From positions 104,148,881 through 104,212,880 of the forward strand of contig NC_058519.1 in the NCBI RefSeq assembly GCF_904849725.1: a stretch of DNA of 64,000 bases, in the 5' to 3' direction. Positions within the stretch are counted from its first letter, which is position 1. Each line of letters opens with the position of its first letter. The notes under the pieces are model-generated. The model had not been told where the DNA came from, did no database searches, and saw only the letters and a list, made by a program, of their open reading frames with translations. The DNA comes from Hordeum vulgare subsp. vulgare. Its lineage: Eukaryota > Streptophyta > Magnoliopsida > Poales > Poaceae. A program made the translations under genes and the position numbers. Shown piece after piece: positions 1 through 11,423 of this stretch.

Positions 1-1064
1 AGGTTCAACCAATAAGATCTTCGGAGAATATGTAGGATCCAATATGGGCATCCAGGTCCCGCTATTGGATATTGACCGAGGAGTGCCTCGGGGCATGTCT
101 ACATAGTTGTCGAACCCGCAGGGTCTGCACACTTAAGGTTTGATGATCTTTTTAGTATAGTTGAGTTATATGTGTGGTTACCGAATGTTGTTCGGAGTCC
201 CGTATGAGATCACAGATGTCATGATGGTTTTCGGAATGGTCCGGAAACGAAGATTGATATATAGGATGGTTTCATTTGGTTACCGGAAAGTTTGGGCAAT
301 TCCGATAGTGTACCGGGAGTTCACTGGGAGGGGCGCACCCACCCGGGAGTGAGCCCAAGGCCATAGGGTGGCGCCACAAGTCCCTAGTGGGCTGGTGGAG
401 TCAGTCCAAGGGGCCCATGGTGCCACTTATGGAAATACCAAAAAGAAAAGAAAAAGAAAAGGAAAAAGGGGAGGTGGGAAGGAAGGGGAGGACTCCTCCT
501 TCGCCAAACCGAATTGGAGGAGGAGTCCCTCCTCCTTGGCCGGTGCACTTTTGAGGGCTTGGCCCTCAAGGAAAGCCTCCTTCCCCCTCCCTCCTATATA
601 TAGTAGTGTTTTAGGGCTGATTTGAGACAACTTTTGCCACGTGCAACTCAACCCTAGACCATATAGTTCTGCCTCTAGATCGGATTTCTGCGCAGCTCGG
701 GCGGAGCCCTGTAGGAGTATATCATCACCACCACTGGAGCACCGTTACACTGCCGAAGAACTCATCTGCTTCTCTGTCTTGCTTGCTGGATCAAGAAGGC
801 TGAGATCATCGTCGAGCTGTACGTGTGCTGAACGTGGAGGCGCCGTCCGTTCGGCACTAGATCACAACGGATCGCAGGACGGTTCGTGGGACGGTTCGTG
901 GGACGTGAAGACGTTCCACGACATCAACCACGTTTCGTAACGCTTCCTGCTGTGCGATCTACAAGGGTACATAGATCCAAATCTCCTCTCGTAGATTGAC
1001 ATCACCATGATAGGTCTTCGTGTGCGTAGGAATTATTTTATTTCCCATGCAACGTTCCCCAACA
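1..1064 (+). mobile_element. BARE-1/Angela-type Copia LTR, 3' part (element K)
   Basis: The sequence ends in GCAACGTTCCCCAACA at 1064, the typical 3' end of BARE-1/WIS/Angela LTRs in + orientation. It is the reverse complement of the starts of the LTRs at 18335 and 37223. The part seen lacks the LTR 5' end, which lies left of the window. No tRNA-Met primer-binding site follows position 1064, so this is a 3' LTR or a solo LTR rather than a 5' LTR. The base string after it (GGAAT, 1065-1069) would be one copy of the target duplication. The small ORFs inside have no coding similarity I recognise and are taken as LTR sequence. Confidence 0.85.
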
Positions 1065-1628
1065 GGAATTAACCTTCAGCACCATGCCCTTTTAATATTT
1101 TATATGAACAAGAAGTTTAACATCTCTTAATATTGACACCTCTCTGAATTAAAAATAATGCACTTACACTTTTTTCATATCACCACATCAATATCAGTAA
1201 CCCATAATTGCTCTATGTGTGCTACATGATGGTTTTAATTATCACTCATTGAACACCCATTATTTTTTATCTAGTCTAATGACCCATGCAAATTACCGTC
1301 ACTATTTATTTAACTCTCGAACAAATATAAGTGAACAATGAGAGTATAATATTTCTATAAAATCTACGCGCCATCGTGCTAAAAAAGAAATAAGTGAAGT
1401 ACTAGAGCAACTCCTAAGCTCAAAAGATATAAGTGAAGCACATAGAGTATTCTAACAAATTATGTTGATGTGGTATCTCTCTCAAACAGGTGTGTAAATA
1501 AAACGATGATTGTGGAAAACATAAAGTAAAATCAAACAAAAGGAAACGACGCTCCAAGCAAAACTCATATCATGTGGCGAATAAAAATGTAGCTCCAAGT
1601 GACATATCGATGGATTGAGACGAAAGGA

Positions 1629-1652
1629 GGGGATGTCTTCTGGGACATCCCC
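1629..1652. other. Conserved hairpin in element C
   Basis: Perfect 9-bp inverted repeat, GGGGATGTC and GACATCCCC, with a 6-base loop. The same stem occurs at the same relative place in A (25288-25313) and B (31999-32023), but there the eighth pair is C-G instead of T-A. The stem is therefore conserved with a compensatory change. Function is unknown; packaging or dimerisation of element RNA is an inference only. Confidence 0.7.
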
Positions 1653-2309
1653 AAGATTAGACGCTTGAGTATTCCTAGAATATTACCTTGGAGTGCTTGG
1701 GCATACCCAATCTTAGGCTTTTGCTGCTCCTCAATCCTTTCTCCATCGGGATAATACAAAAAACTAGAAAACTTCAATCACATAAAACTCAACAAAACTT
1801 CGTGAGATCCGTTAGTATAAGCAACATATCAAATACTTTTAGGTGCTGTTATAAGTTGATTATTATTCTATTTGATCATAATTTACTGTATTCTAACTTC
1901 TCCATGGCTTATACCCCCCGATATAATCAATAGCATCATCAAAACAAGCAAACTATGCAAGAAAAAAAAAGAATCTGACTGAAACTGACCAGTCTATAGT
2001 AATCTGTAATGAACCTGTACTTCTCTAGCTCCAAAAATTCTGAAACATTAGTAAGACCTGAGTAATTTGTATATAAATACTGTGTAGAAAAATCAGCTGA
2101 AAAATACTTTCCTGTAAAATTAGAGGAATTATGCACTGGACGCCAAAGTTTATGTTTTTGCACCGTATCAATTATACTCATCATACAAATCATCCCAAAG
2201 GCTTTACTTGGAACAAACACTAATTAAAACATAAAAATATAACCACTACAGATAATTTTTTTATCACGAACAAACATAAATTAAAATACGAAAATAAAGA
2301 TAACTATTG

Positions 2310-4457
2310 GCGGCCTCCCAACAAGCGCTATTGTTTTACGCCCCTAGCTAGGCATATTGCATAGTTTCAAGTGTTGTCGTCCTTGACACTCCACCCATAA
2401 GTATCTCTCATGATTTATTAATAAGGTGGTATAATTTTATTTCTAGCAAAGTTTACTATTCATTTCTTTAATGGAAATTGGAACCTTATGTTTCCCTCTT
2501 TCATGTCAATGATTGCACCTATAGTTTGTAGGAAGGGTCTTGCAAGTATAATTGGACAAGTAAGGTTGCAATCAATATTAAGCACAATGAAATATACACG
2601 CACATAATTTTTATTTGAAATTATCATCACATCATTTATTCTACCAAGGGTTTCTTAATGGTAGAATCCGCAAGATGCATGTTTAGGGAACATTCTTCAA
2701 TATTAGTGAGACCAAGCACATCACATAAAGATTTGTGTATAGTTGAAATGCTAGTACAAAGGTCACACAAAGCATTGAATTCATATTTTTTATCTTAATT
2801 TTGATAGTAGGTTCCCAATCATCATGCAAATTTTTAGGAATAGAAACTTCAAGCTCAAGTTTCTCATCATAAGCTTTTACCATAGCTTCTACTATATGTT
2901 GAGTAAAAGTTTTGTTTTATTCATAAGAATTGGGTGACCTAATAATGGATTGAAGAAAGGAAATACATTCTACTAAACATAAATTATCATAATTTAAGTT
3001 CTTGTAATCCAAAATAGTGGGCACATCACTAGTTAAAGTTTTGATCTCTCCAAACCCACCTTTTTCAGTTTTAGCATTAAAATCATCACCCTCCAAGTAA
3101 AGGGATTCTCCTTAAATAGAGTTGACTCATCTCCAATTCCTTTATCGTTAATATTCAAAGAAGTAAATAAACATTCAATAGGAGAAGCACCAATAATTTT
3201 TAAGATCTTCATCATGATTCTGGTAAGAACCGGGTGGAAGAGTTTTTCTCTAGGAATTCCTGCTTAGCTTTCAACTTAGCGGTCCTCTCCTTAGTTTAAT
3301 TAATAGAAACTTGGATAGATTTAATAGTCTTATTAAAATCATGCTTAGGAGTCAAAGCGTTTTTAAGAGTTTCTACATCAAGAGTAATTCTATCCATGTT
3401 TTTAGCCAAAGTATCAACAACATGCAATTTTTCTTATACCATAGTATTGAAAACTTTTTGAGAATTAATGAATTCCTTAATTGTGTTCTCAAGATCTGGG
3501 GGTATCCTATTAGAATTTGTAGAAGAATTTCCATAAGAACTACCACAAGAATTTCGATAATCATTAGGAACATTACCGGCATATGGCCTAGCATTGAAAT
3601 TACCCCTATAAGCATTGTTGTTGAAATTATTTCATGAGACAAAGTTCACATCAATAGCATCATTATTTTGAACAATCAAGGTAGACAAGGTCATATTATT
3701 GGGAGAAACATGAGTATTTTTATTAGCAACCAAATTCATAAGAGCATCCACTTTGTCACTCAAAGTAGTGACTTCCTCAACAAAATTTACCTTCTTACCG
3801 GTTGGAGTTCTCTCGGTATGCCATTGAGAATAATTGGTCATGATGTTGTACAAATGTTTTGTGGTCTATCATAAGGTAACATCCATAAAGGTACCACATG
3901 CAGCAGAATCTATAAGATTTCTAGACACAAAGTTTAGTCCAGCATAGATATTTTGGATAATAAACCACAAGTTTAAACCACGAGAGGGGCAATTTCTTAT
4001 CATCAATTGCATTCTCTCCAATGCTTGTGCACCATGTTCTTGATCATGCTATTTAAAATTAATTATTTTATTTCTAAGGGAGATGATCTTAGCAGGAGGA
4101 AAATACTTGGCAATAAAAGCATATTTACACTTATACCATGTTCCAATACTATTACGTGGTTAAGATGAAAACCAAGCTTTAGCTTTATCTCTTAGTGAAA
4201 AAGGGAATAATTTCAATTTCACAATACCATTATCCATATCATTTTTCTTTTGCATATCAGAAAGTTCAACAAAGGTATTGAGACGTGAAGCGGGATCCTC
4301 ATTATAACTTCCCAAAAATTGCTCCTTCATGACAAGATTCAGTAATGCAACATTAATGTCAAAAGCACCCCCTAGTGGCAGGTGGTATAGGAGTAATAAT
4401 AAAATCATTGTTATTAGTATTTGAGAAGTCACACAACTTAGTAGTATCTTGAGACAT
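2310..4457 (-). pseudogene. Athila-like gag-protease remains of element C
   Basis: The reading frame starts at the ATG at 4455-4457 (MSQDTTKL) and shifts at a run of five Gs near 4370, probably a one-base insertion. The next frame (4160-4432) holds a retrotransposon gag core with MKEQFLG, EDPASRLNTFVEL and KLFPFSLRDKAKAWF. This is the usual cereal Athila/Sabrina-type gag pattern. Further fragments follow at 3632-3853 (MTNYSQWHTER) and 3033-3215. A protease-type stretch at about 2360-2890 (KLELEVSIPKNLHDDWEP) is again out of frame. Several stops and shifts make it non-functional. C keeps the gag core that A and B lack, so it may represent the fuller relative from which such non-autonomous forms derive. 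Confidence 0.75.
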
Positions 4458-4561
4458 GGTTGAAAGGGATCGAGATGGACCTAGAGGGGGGGAGGAGACT
4501 AGGTGGAATTACAAATTTTAATCGTTACTTAACAATTTTAGGCAACATTGCGGAATATGAA

Positions 4562-4617
4562 CACTACAAGGAATATGCTAATACACGAAGCTATAAGGAA
4601 TATGCTAATACACGACG
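4562..4617. repeat. CACTA-2 left terminal inverted repeat, tandemly duplicated
   Basis: The terminal 27-bp unit 4564-4590 (CTACAAGGAATATGCTAATA...) is repeated at once at 4591-4617 with only two mismatches. The right end (14479-14505) has a single copy. The inner copy starts CTATAAGG and no longer has the CACTA end. Confidence 0.85.
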
Positions 4618-4870
4618 CTATATTTTCGTCGCTACATCGTCACGGTTTTTAGTTTACGACGATCTCACTACGAAAAACCAAGCGTCGAAAACGGAGTGTC
4701 ACAAATGAACATCATCGATGTTTTGATCGAAATCGTCGTAACTTTTACGAGGATTCCTGGATCGTCGTAACCTTTACGACGATCCTAAATTGTCGTTGGC
4801 AATCTAACCCAGTCCTACGTGGCAGTCCTACGTGGCAAAACTACGACGAAATCAAAACGTCATGGTTGAA
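4618..4870. repeat. CACTA-2 left sub-terminal repeats
   Basis: Short motifs around TTTACGACGAT, ATCGTCGTAA and their complements occur many times here (for example near 4654, 4690, 4725, 4750, 4770). They occur again, in both orientations, inside the right end (14295-14475). In CACTA elements such sub-terminal arrays bind an element-encoded DNA-binding protein; here that role is inferred from position only. Confidence 0.75.
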
Positions 4871-5319
4871 ATCAGCCCAACCCATTTCAATTGATCACAT
4901 GGGCTGATTTTATTTTTCTGGGCTTTTTCTTATTGGGCTTCTTTTTGGGCCTTAGCCTATTTATAGCCACTCTAGTATTTTTTTCAAATTTTTTTGTATC
5001 GTTATAATTTGGGCCCTCGCCTTTTAGTGCCCAAATACATTTGGTCCAGTTTCAATTTTGGCTTTTTTCATTTTTGAATTCAGCAACTTTTTGTTCCAAA
5101 ACTTGGTTTCATTTCTATTTATTGGGCTTTTTCAACCCAATTATTTATCCAATATTAAATCCAACACTATTTCATATTCAAATCAAGAAAACTCCAAGTC
5201 AAATAAAAATCATCCATCATATAACATCACACAATACATCTCCCAAGTTTACATAACACAATACATCTCCCAGGTTCACATAATACATCTCCCTAGTTCA
5301 CATAATACATCTTCCAGGT

Positions 5320-5438
5320 TTACATAATACATCCAAACCCTAAGTCGTTCGCCTCCTTGGGCTGGATGGCGCCTGCAGCAGCCCCCTGCTTCTGCATCTC
5401 CTCGACGATCCTCTTCAGGTACTCCATGTTGTCAGGGC
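5320..5438 (-). pseudogene. Unidentified last-exon-like segment in CACTA-2
   Basis: On the minus strand a good 3' splice site (TTTGTTGCAG, ending at 5439) opens a frame of about 39 codons that ends in TAA at 5320. It reads PDNMEYLKRIVEEMQKQG followed by an Ala/Gly stretch and a hydrophilic tail. The higher GC content and the splice acceptor make it look like a real coding exon, with a helical, possibly coiled-coil character. It could be the C-terminal exon of a CACTA-encoded protein or a further captured host fragment; I do not recognise it. No upstream exon was found between 5440 and 6428. Confidence 0.35.
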
Positions 5439-6428
5439 CTGCAACAAATAGACACATTTTAGAACCTTGTTGGTGTTTCTTCTTATGCTGCCTACAATAC
5501 ATAACAGGAACTAAACAAGCATCGATGTGTCAAAGCTAGAGAAAGAACAACACCAAAGAGGTAATAAACATGATGACTATCAATTGCCAATTGACGAGCA
5601 TAAAAACACTAACTGTCAGCTCATGTAAACTGAGTTTAGCAAAAGAAGGTGAAGTATAATGTAAGAATGTGACTTGATATTAATTTTCATACAGGAAAGA
5701 CAACAGGTAATGTGAATAAGTCAACAGTTAATAAAATGGAACATAAGTCAATTAATACTACCTATTCATAAAATAGAGATCATAAATTTCAAGCCCAATT
5801 GCCAGTACACAATTATAGATCAACTTTAAGATTATTAACCTAAACTATTATTGGCTCGTCTCACCAAGTCACACAGAGTAGCATACTCACTGGACAAATA
5901 ATAAAATGGAAGTCAAATACTTGAAGCCCAAGTGCCAGCACAGGCTTATAAATCACCTTAGAAGATTATTAAACTAGAAAATTTATTGGATGGCCCAGTA
6001 AGTCAAAGTGTAGCATACCCAATTGATTGATGATGGAAATAAGAACATTTTGTAACTCTGTCAAGTCAAACCATGAATATAATAAGTAATCACGAAGACA
6101 ACAACATATTAGGATACCCACGGGTTTTTGTAGCAGACATGTCAGGAAGGACAAACCAAAGTGCATAGCTTCATATTACAAAGACTAATCTCTGTGCATA
6201 ACATCATATTACAAAGACTCATCAGGTGCACAGAGAGATGTGTAGGATGGCCAAAGTTAAAATGAGCACACTATAAACTTATTCAAATTGACTAGGACTA
6301 GTAAGATATCACAGTAAATGGATCTCAAAAGGATGTAAATGCAGTTTAGCTGTGCATTAAAACTATTCTGAATGTGACTTGTTTTCCACATGTTTCTCTT
6401 AACTGTCATTTCTTAACTACAAATGTAG

Positions 6429-6498
6429 GCATGTGCGTCCTTGGAGCCCAATTACCAGCCCCCAGTTACTTTTGTAGTTGTCCAGAAGTGGCATCACA
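6429..6498 (+). pseudogene. Captured ARGONAUTE fragment, part 1 (AGO1-type Piwi exon)
   Basis: After a splice acceptor (AAATGTAG, ending 6428) the frame reads [20 protein letters not shown] and then WHH, where the solo LTR interrupts it. This matches the plant AGO1-type Piwi region, where [24 protein letters not shown] is typical. The exon resumes at 10091 in phase once the LTR and one copy of the 5-bp duplication are removed. The fragment is captured host DNA inside CACTA-2, on the + strand. Earlier ARGONAUTE exons (N, PAZ, MID) were not seen. Confidence 0.85.
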
Positions 6499-9400
6499 TG
6501 TAGCGACCCAACTCAAAACGAGTCAAGCCTCTGTGTTTCTGTGCCATCCCTGGATCAGTATGCTGGCACACACAGTACATCAATGTATATATCAAAGTGC
6601 AATCACATGTAAATAGCGTAAAACTGATATATACCTTAAATATCTCAGCGGAAGCAGTCAAGGGAGTGGAGTCCCAATAAACACCAACGGCAAGTTGAGT
6701 GTAGACCGTAACCCTGAATCGTACTCTTACTCGTCGAAGAAAAATATCTGCAACATAAGATGTTGCAGCCGTGTAGGTCAGCATATTGAATATGCCGGCA
6801 AGTCACATAAGAGAGGGGTGGAAAGTAATCATCTATACTATATGCATATATGGCAGGTGGGGCTATAAGTTTTTAGCGAAAAGCAAGTTTTCTCCTACAT
6901 AAAGAGAGGGCTAAAAGCAAAATGTTACTACATAGTTGGTTGTTAATGAGATGGTTCCGCCAACCAGTTCTCATACCCGAGTTATCAATATTACCCTCAT
7001 CAAATATATATAATGGTGTTGAGAAATCCAGATAACTTCAGTTCCTTTGGCTCAAGTTGTCCATGACCGTGGACACGGCTAATCGATTAGGTTTGAGTAC
7101 TTTGCAGAGTTTTGCACACGTTCCGCACAAGATTTGATCGCCTCCGTGTATGTCCTCGCACTTCAGGGTGTTTGAAGACCGGATGATCAAAACATGGTCT
7201 TTCAACGGGTCCCTCTGAATCCCTGTCGGTGCCCATCCATTCCTACCGTTCGTCTACATCTACTAGCACTGCCTGTCCAGAGTCGCCGCGTTGTCCAACC
7301 AAGCCAGAGCCCATAATGACTTGTGGCTGTGCAGGTAAGCCTTGGGTCTTGAAAATATCCGTCCGTCTCTTTGAGCCTGGGTGAAGCTTTCCGCAGGATG
7401 TCATGGCCGTCCCCAGCATCCCGGGCATCCACTGGGTTCTCCAGGGAGCCGATCAACCGTCCTTCACCCAGAGTTGCATTGCGTCCGAGGTCTTGAAAAT
7501 CTTGTCTTAACCGGTCTTGATTATTTAATCAACCTCGCATCACTCGTGTTATGCACTCAACCGAAATCCCGTCTACTCAAGCATAGCAATATGAAATTGG
7601 TCGTCCCGGGGCCAAGTATCGGGGTTGTTGTGTGCCTACCACATGATACTACAATCTATACTAAAATTTCCAAGTACCTAAGGAGCATGCAATTGGGCAT
7701 AGGATGGTAGAACTACAATGCATAAAACATAGGTGATATTATGATCAAAGTGACTTGCCTGGTGATGTTGACGACCAAGAATTTCTCGAGAAATAACTTG
7801 ATAGACTACTCGTCACTCTCCGATGAAATCTATATAACAAACAAATCATTCACATAAGCACTCATACTAGCAATCATTCTAACAATCAAAACAAAAGAGA
7901 GAGCGAATAGGAATCCGAAAGAAACTAAAAATAAGACTAGAGAGTCCTCTACTTCATCAAACACTAAATGATTTTTGTCCAACAGAAAATAATAAAAAGG
8001 AACTAAGATATAAATCTAACTAAGATAAAATAAAGTATTTTTCACAAAACTTTTTGAAAGTATTCCCAAACGGGATTTGAAACAGTGGGGAAACCAATTG
8101 CAAGTTACTAAGGAACTAAAATTGGTTTCATGAAAACAAATAAATAAAAAATAAAAACTTGTTGCAAAACTACTGTTTAACTAACATAAACAAAACATAA
8201 TATTTCTGAAATAATAAATAAAATATTTTAAAACAAAGATAGAAAAGGAATTAGCCGAAATCCTAAAAGAGGTGAAACAGAAATTGTTTCACAAGAAACA
8301 GTGAGCTAACATACTCAAACGAATCTGAAATTTTTACCACTGATAAATAAGATCACTAGTGATCAGTACCAAAAGGAATCAAATTAAAAGCTATTTTAAA
8401 CTCCTGGAATAAGCAAAACAAGGTTTAAACAAAATCTGATCTAACTTTTATTTGAAAATTTCAAACATAGACAAATTATATCTTTTTAAAAACTACAGGA
8501 AATTTTTGAGCTACTGGAAAAAGAATCAACTCTATTGGACTTCGGGATAAAAAGTTATGGCCAAAACAAAGCAGAAACTTTGCTGTTTTGGATTTAAAAC
8601 AGAAAAGGGAAAAAACTGATTTGTGGACAGGGGTCCACGTGGCATTTTCTAATTGGCTAAGGGGTGAGTGCTGCGGGAATAACTAACAAACGGCCGCTAT
8701 TTAACTAATTCGCTTCGGCTAAACTTAAGTGAAAGTAAAACCGATCGGTTTTATCTAAAAGACCGAAGGGGTAAGTACCTCCTACTCTACACCGTAGGAT
8801 CTAGATCTAAGGGATGAAACTAAAGAAAAACGAAGGAAGTAAAAAAAGAAAGAAAGAAGGGAGCCTTACCGTGGCTGGGGAGCTCCCGTGGCTGTAATGG
8901 CCGATGGGAAGGGGTGCGGGGGTGGAGCTCCGGTGGGGTGGGGTAGGGGCCGGCGGGAGGAGTGGTGGAGGGGGGGGGGGCGAAGGGTGGAGGGGTGGCG
9001 TGGTGGAGTTCCCTGGGGGGCGAGGTAGAGCTGCAGGGGGAGGGCCGACGGGAAGCTGCTGGCTTCCTGGTCGCTGGTTCCAGGAGGGAGGGAGGCGAGG
9101 TGTGCAGGGGGACGGGGTGGGGTGGGGCGGCGGTGGAGGGGGGCCGAAGGGAGGAGTGGTGCAGGGTGCCAGGGGGGCTCGGCAGGGAGGAGTGGTGGGA
9201 GGGGGGGGGGCGAGGTGGTGGTGGCCGACGGGTCTCTGGTGCCGACTCCGGCGAGATGGTGCGCGAGCTAGAGGCGAGGAGAGGGGGAGTTTTCAACGGG
9301 AATGGAACGAGGAGGTGCAGGGGGTTCTTATAGAGGCGACGGGAGGCGCTGGGAAGGAAAGGATTTCGCGAATCCCGGAGGTGGGGATCTCCTCTCCATG

Positions 9401-10085
9401 GAAGGAAAACTTCCTGTGACGTGAGGGAGAGACGAGGAAGAAGATGATCTTCTTGGGCCAGTGAAAGGAAAGTCTTAATGGGCCAGCAGGTATTTCCTAA
9501 TAAAGTGATTCCTTTCCTATTTTCAAAACTAGGAAACTAAAACGATAAAAAGGAAATCAAATCAATTCGGAATAAAGAGTTTTTATATACTAAAATTATC
9601 AGAAAAATAAAATATAGATGATGGGCATTTTTCCACGGCAAAAATAAAAACTTCGGAAAAAATTATTTTCACAAAATTACCTAAAAGGTTTATTTTCTTT
9701 TGCAAATAATTTCCAAATGACCCTCTAAGTTTGAGGGTTCAAATAACTTTCAAAATGCCCGTGGGTTCGAGGGTCATGTTCCTCCTCTCTAGAATGTATT
9801 TCCCGGCATTTCTTGCACGAAAAAAAAACGACCGGAAATGCAAAAGAATTCAATGCAAATATCTCCGTTCAAATTCTTTATAGTTGAAGAAGTCATGTCA
9901 TCTTCTCTCTTTGCTTTTAAAAGATTGAATTTGAATTCACCGGAGAAGGGGAAAGTCATTTTATTCCCTCTCTTTCAAAAGTTTTGAAAAGTTTCAAATT
10001 TCACACAAGTTTCAATCACTCAGCAAACAAACAAACAATCAATCTAATAATTATATTAACATTCCAAAATTTATAATTTTGGGCA
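6499..10085 (-). mobile_element. Solo LTR (L) of the same Gypsy family as element I
   Basis: It begins TGTAGCGACCCAACTC and ends in CA at 10085. A perfect 5-bp duplication TCACA flanks it (6494-6498 and 10086-10090). It aligns along its length with the LTRs of element I (45824-48885 and 60127-63182): the AGCGGAAGC and TATGCCGGCAAGTCA blocks, the CAGGTGGGGCTATAAG block, a GC-rich segment (8820-9420) and an AT-rich tail. It is longer (3,587 versus about 3,060 bp) and clearly diverged. No internal region is left, so it formed by LTR-LTR recombination. Sense orientation is inferred as minus from element I. ORFs in the GC-rich segment are not conserved between copies and are not called. Confidence 0.9.
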
Positions 10086-10721
10086 TCACACCAGGCTTTT
10101 TGCTAATAACCACAATGATCAGCGTGCTGTTGATAGAAGCGGAAACATACTGCCTAGTTAGTTGTTTGTACACACATGTCTTTCTGCTCACGTACTCAAT
10201 TCCAAACCTGATGACTGTGTAATGGACCTTTTTGATGTATCTATTTCTAGGCACTGTTGTTGATTCAAAGATTTGCCATCCGACCGAGTTTGATTTCTAC
10301 TTGTGTAGCAACGCTGGCATTCAGGATGGCTTTCCTTTATTTGGAGTCTGCATTTTGTTGAATACTCTGATTGCTTATTTACTTCTTAATTTCGTTCAGG
10401 GAACAAGCCTTTCAACTCATTCTCACATACTATGGGATGAGAACAAGTTCACTGCTGATGAGTTGCAAACCCTAACAAACAACTTGTGCTACACGTAATT
10501 TAGTGTCTTGAATCTTTTTAGTTTAAATGGAGTACTGTTTAACTCACCCCAACTGAACACATTTTTTACTGATTCTATCAATTGGTAAGTCCCAATAACG
10601 ATTCTCATGCTACCAGTGTTGCATTGCACTACGAATGTTTCAAGATTTGACGCTGACTATTGTGTTTGCTTGCAGTGCCTCCAGCATATTATGCACATTT
10701 GGCAGCCTTTCGAGTTTTACA
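10086..10721 (+). pseudogene. Captured ARGONAUTE fragment, part 2 (Piwi exons and introns)
   Basis: Exon a continues after the LTR (10091-10156: [20 protein letters not shown]). Exon b is about 10251-10324 ([20 protein letters not shown]...GIQ). Exon c is about 10400-10494 (GTS...[24 protein letters not shown]). Exon d starts at 10676 (VPPAYYAHLAAFR). These are the last Piwi exons of an AGO1-clade gene; the His in YYAHLAAF corresponds to the last residue of the AGO catalytic triad. The introns are kept, so the capture was from DNA, not cDNA. Decay is visible: the donor after exon b begins GA instead of GT, the short exon between c and d (YARCTRSVSI in relatives) is not found, and the frame fails after FR. 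It cannot encode a working ARGONAUTE. Confidence 0.88.
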
Positions 10722-11127
10722 GTTTACGTTTATCTCAGTTTGATCACGAATGACCTCAGTTTCTCTTCGAGTGTAGCTAAAATAAACTCTTAAAATGTTC
10801 TTTTTTTGCTCTTATCTCAGTTTTACAGTTTATGTTTTTATAGAGGGTGTGCTAGAGATGTTCTTATTGAACCCAACCTGCAGCTCATGCAGCATCCGGG
10901 TGTATATGCAGGCTTTTCAATTTGAAACACCGACAAATTCAACTTCAAACCGGTGAGGGTTTTCCCAACTGATCCATAGCCATCACAATTCACAAATAAT
11001 GACAGATATTTCAACGTTGACAACACTTTCCATCCGAGATGACAAAGTCAAGTTCCTGTAAAATTTCCAGACCAAGTTCCATTTTTGAATAGTAAGGAAA
11101 GTAGTACTAGTACGGTAGTATACGTAC

Positions 11128-11423
11128 ATGTTGTTAAGCAAGTTCTTCACGCCGACCTGTGTGCCGTGCTCGAGCACGCCGTGGTACACGATCCCGTACC
11201 CGCCCTCGCCGATCACGTTCTCGTCCGCGAACATCTTCGTCGCCGCCTCCAGCTCCTTGAGCGTGTACCACTGGCCCCACCCGAGGCGCGACACCTCCGG
11301 CGCCGCCTTCGGCGCGCGGTCCATCTGGGCCGCGCCGTCCCCGCTCTCGTTGGTGCTGCCCTGCGACGACGGCATCCCGCTGCTCCGGTGGCTGTGGTGC
11401 GGGGGCTGCTCCGGGTACGTCAT
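11128..11423 (-). pseudogene. Captured receptor-like cytoplasmic kinase exon
   Basis: The minus-strand frame reads [16 protein letters not shown]..., a Ser/Gly-rich linker, then [16 protein letters not shown] and [20 protein letters not shown], and ends at VKNLLNN before a splice-donor-like AT/GTACGTAT at 11128. This is the N-terminal part of a plant Ser/Thr kinase like those with the LGWG(H/R)WYTLKELE start. Visible are the Gly-rich loop (GEGGYG) and the VAIK-type lysine, here GVK instead of AVK. Nothing of the remaining kinase domain is present downstream, so it has no catalytic activity. Its 5' side is fused to the SKU5-like exon; the first ATG of this frame overlaps the stop of the SKU5-like frame (ATGA, 11420-11423). 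Confidence 0.85.

Larger units (their letters stand above)
1065..4460 (-). mobile_element. Degenerate Athila-like Ty3/Gypsy element (C), gag-protease part
   Basis: Read on the minus strand, this stretch runs gag, protease-like domain, a conserved post-gag block (about 2313-2350), then about 1.2 kb of AT-rich non-coding sequence. The order matches elements A and B further right, and short blocks are shared: the GCCTAGCTAGGGGCGTAAAAC-like block, the GGGGATG hairpin, and the CTTCACTTATATCTTTT-like repeats around 1379-1470. No reverse transcriptase or integrase is visible between the protease and 1065. The left side is cut by LTR K. The right side stops at the gag start codon, where element D was inserted. 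Its own LTRs are not in the window. Confidence 0.75.

Noticed and set aside
8820..9419. Long ORFs on both strands (158 to 171 codons)
   Set aside because: GC-rich, low-complexity Pro/Gly/Ser/Arg frames inside solo LTR L; the frames do not match those in the related LTRs of element I.
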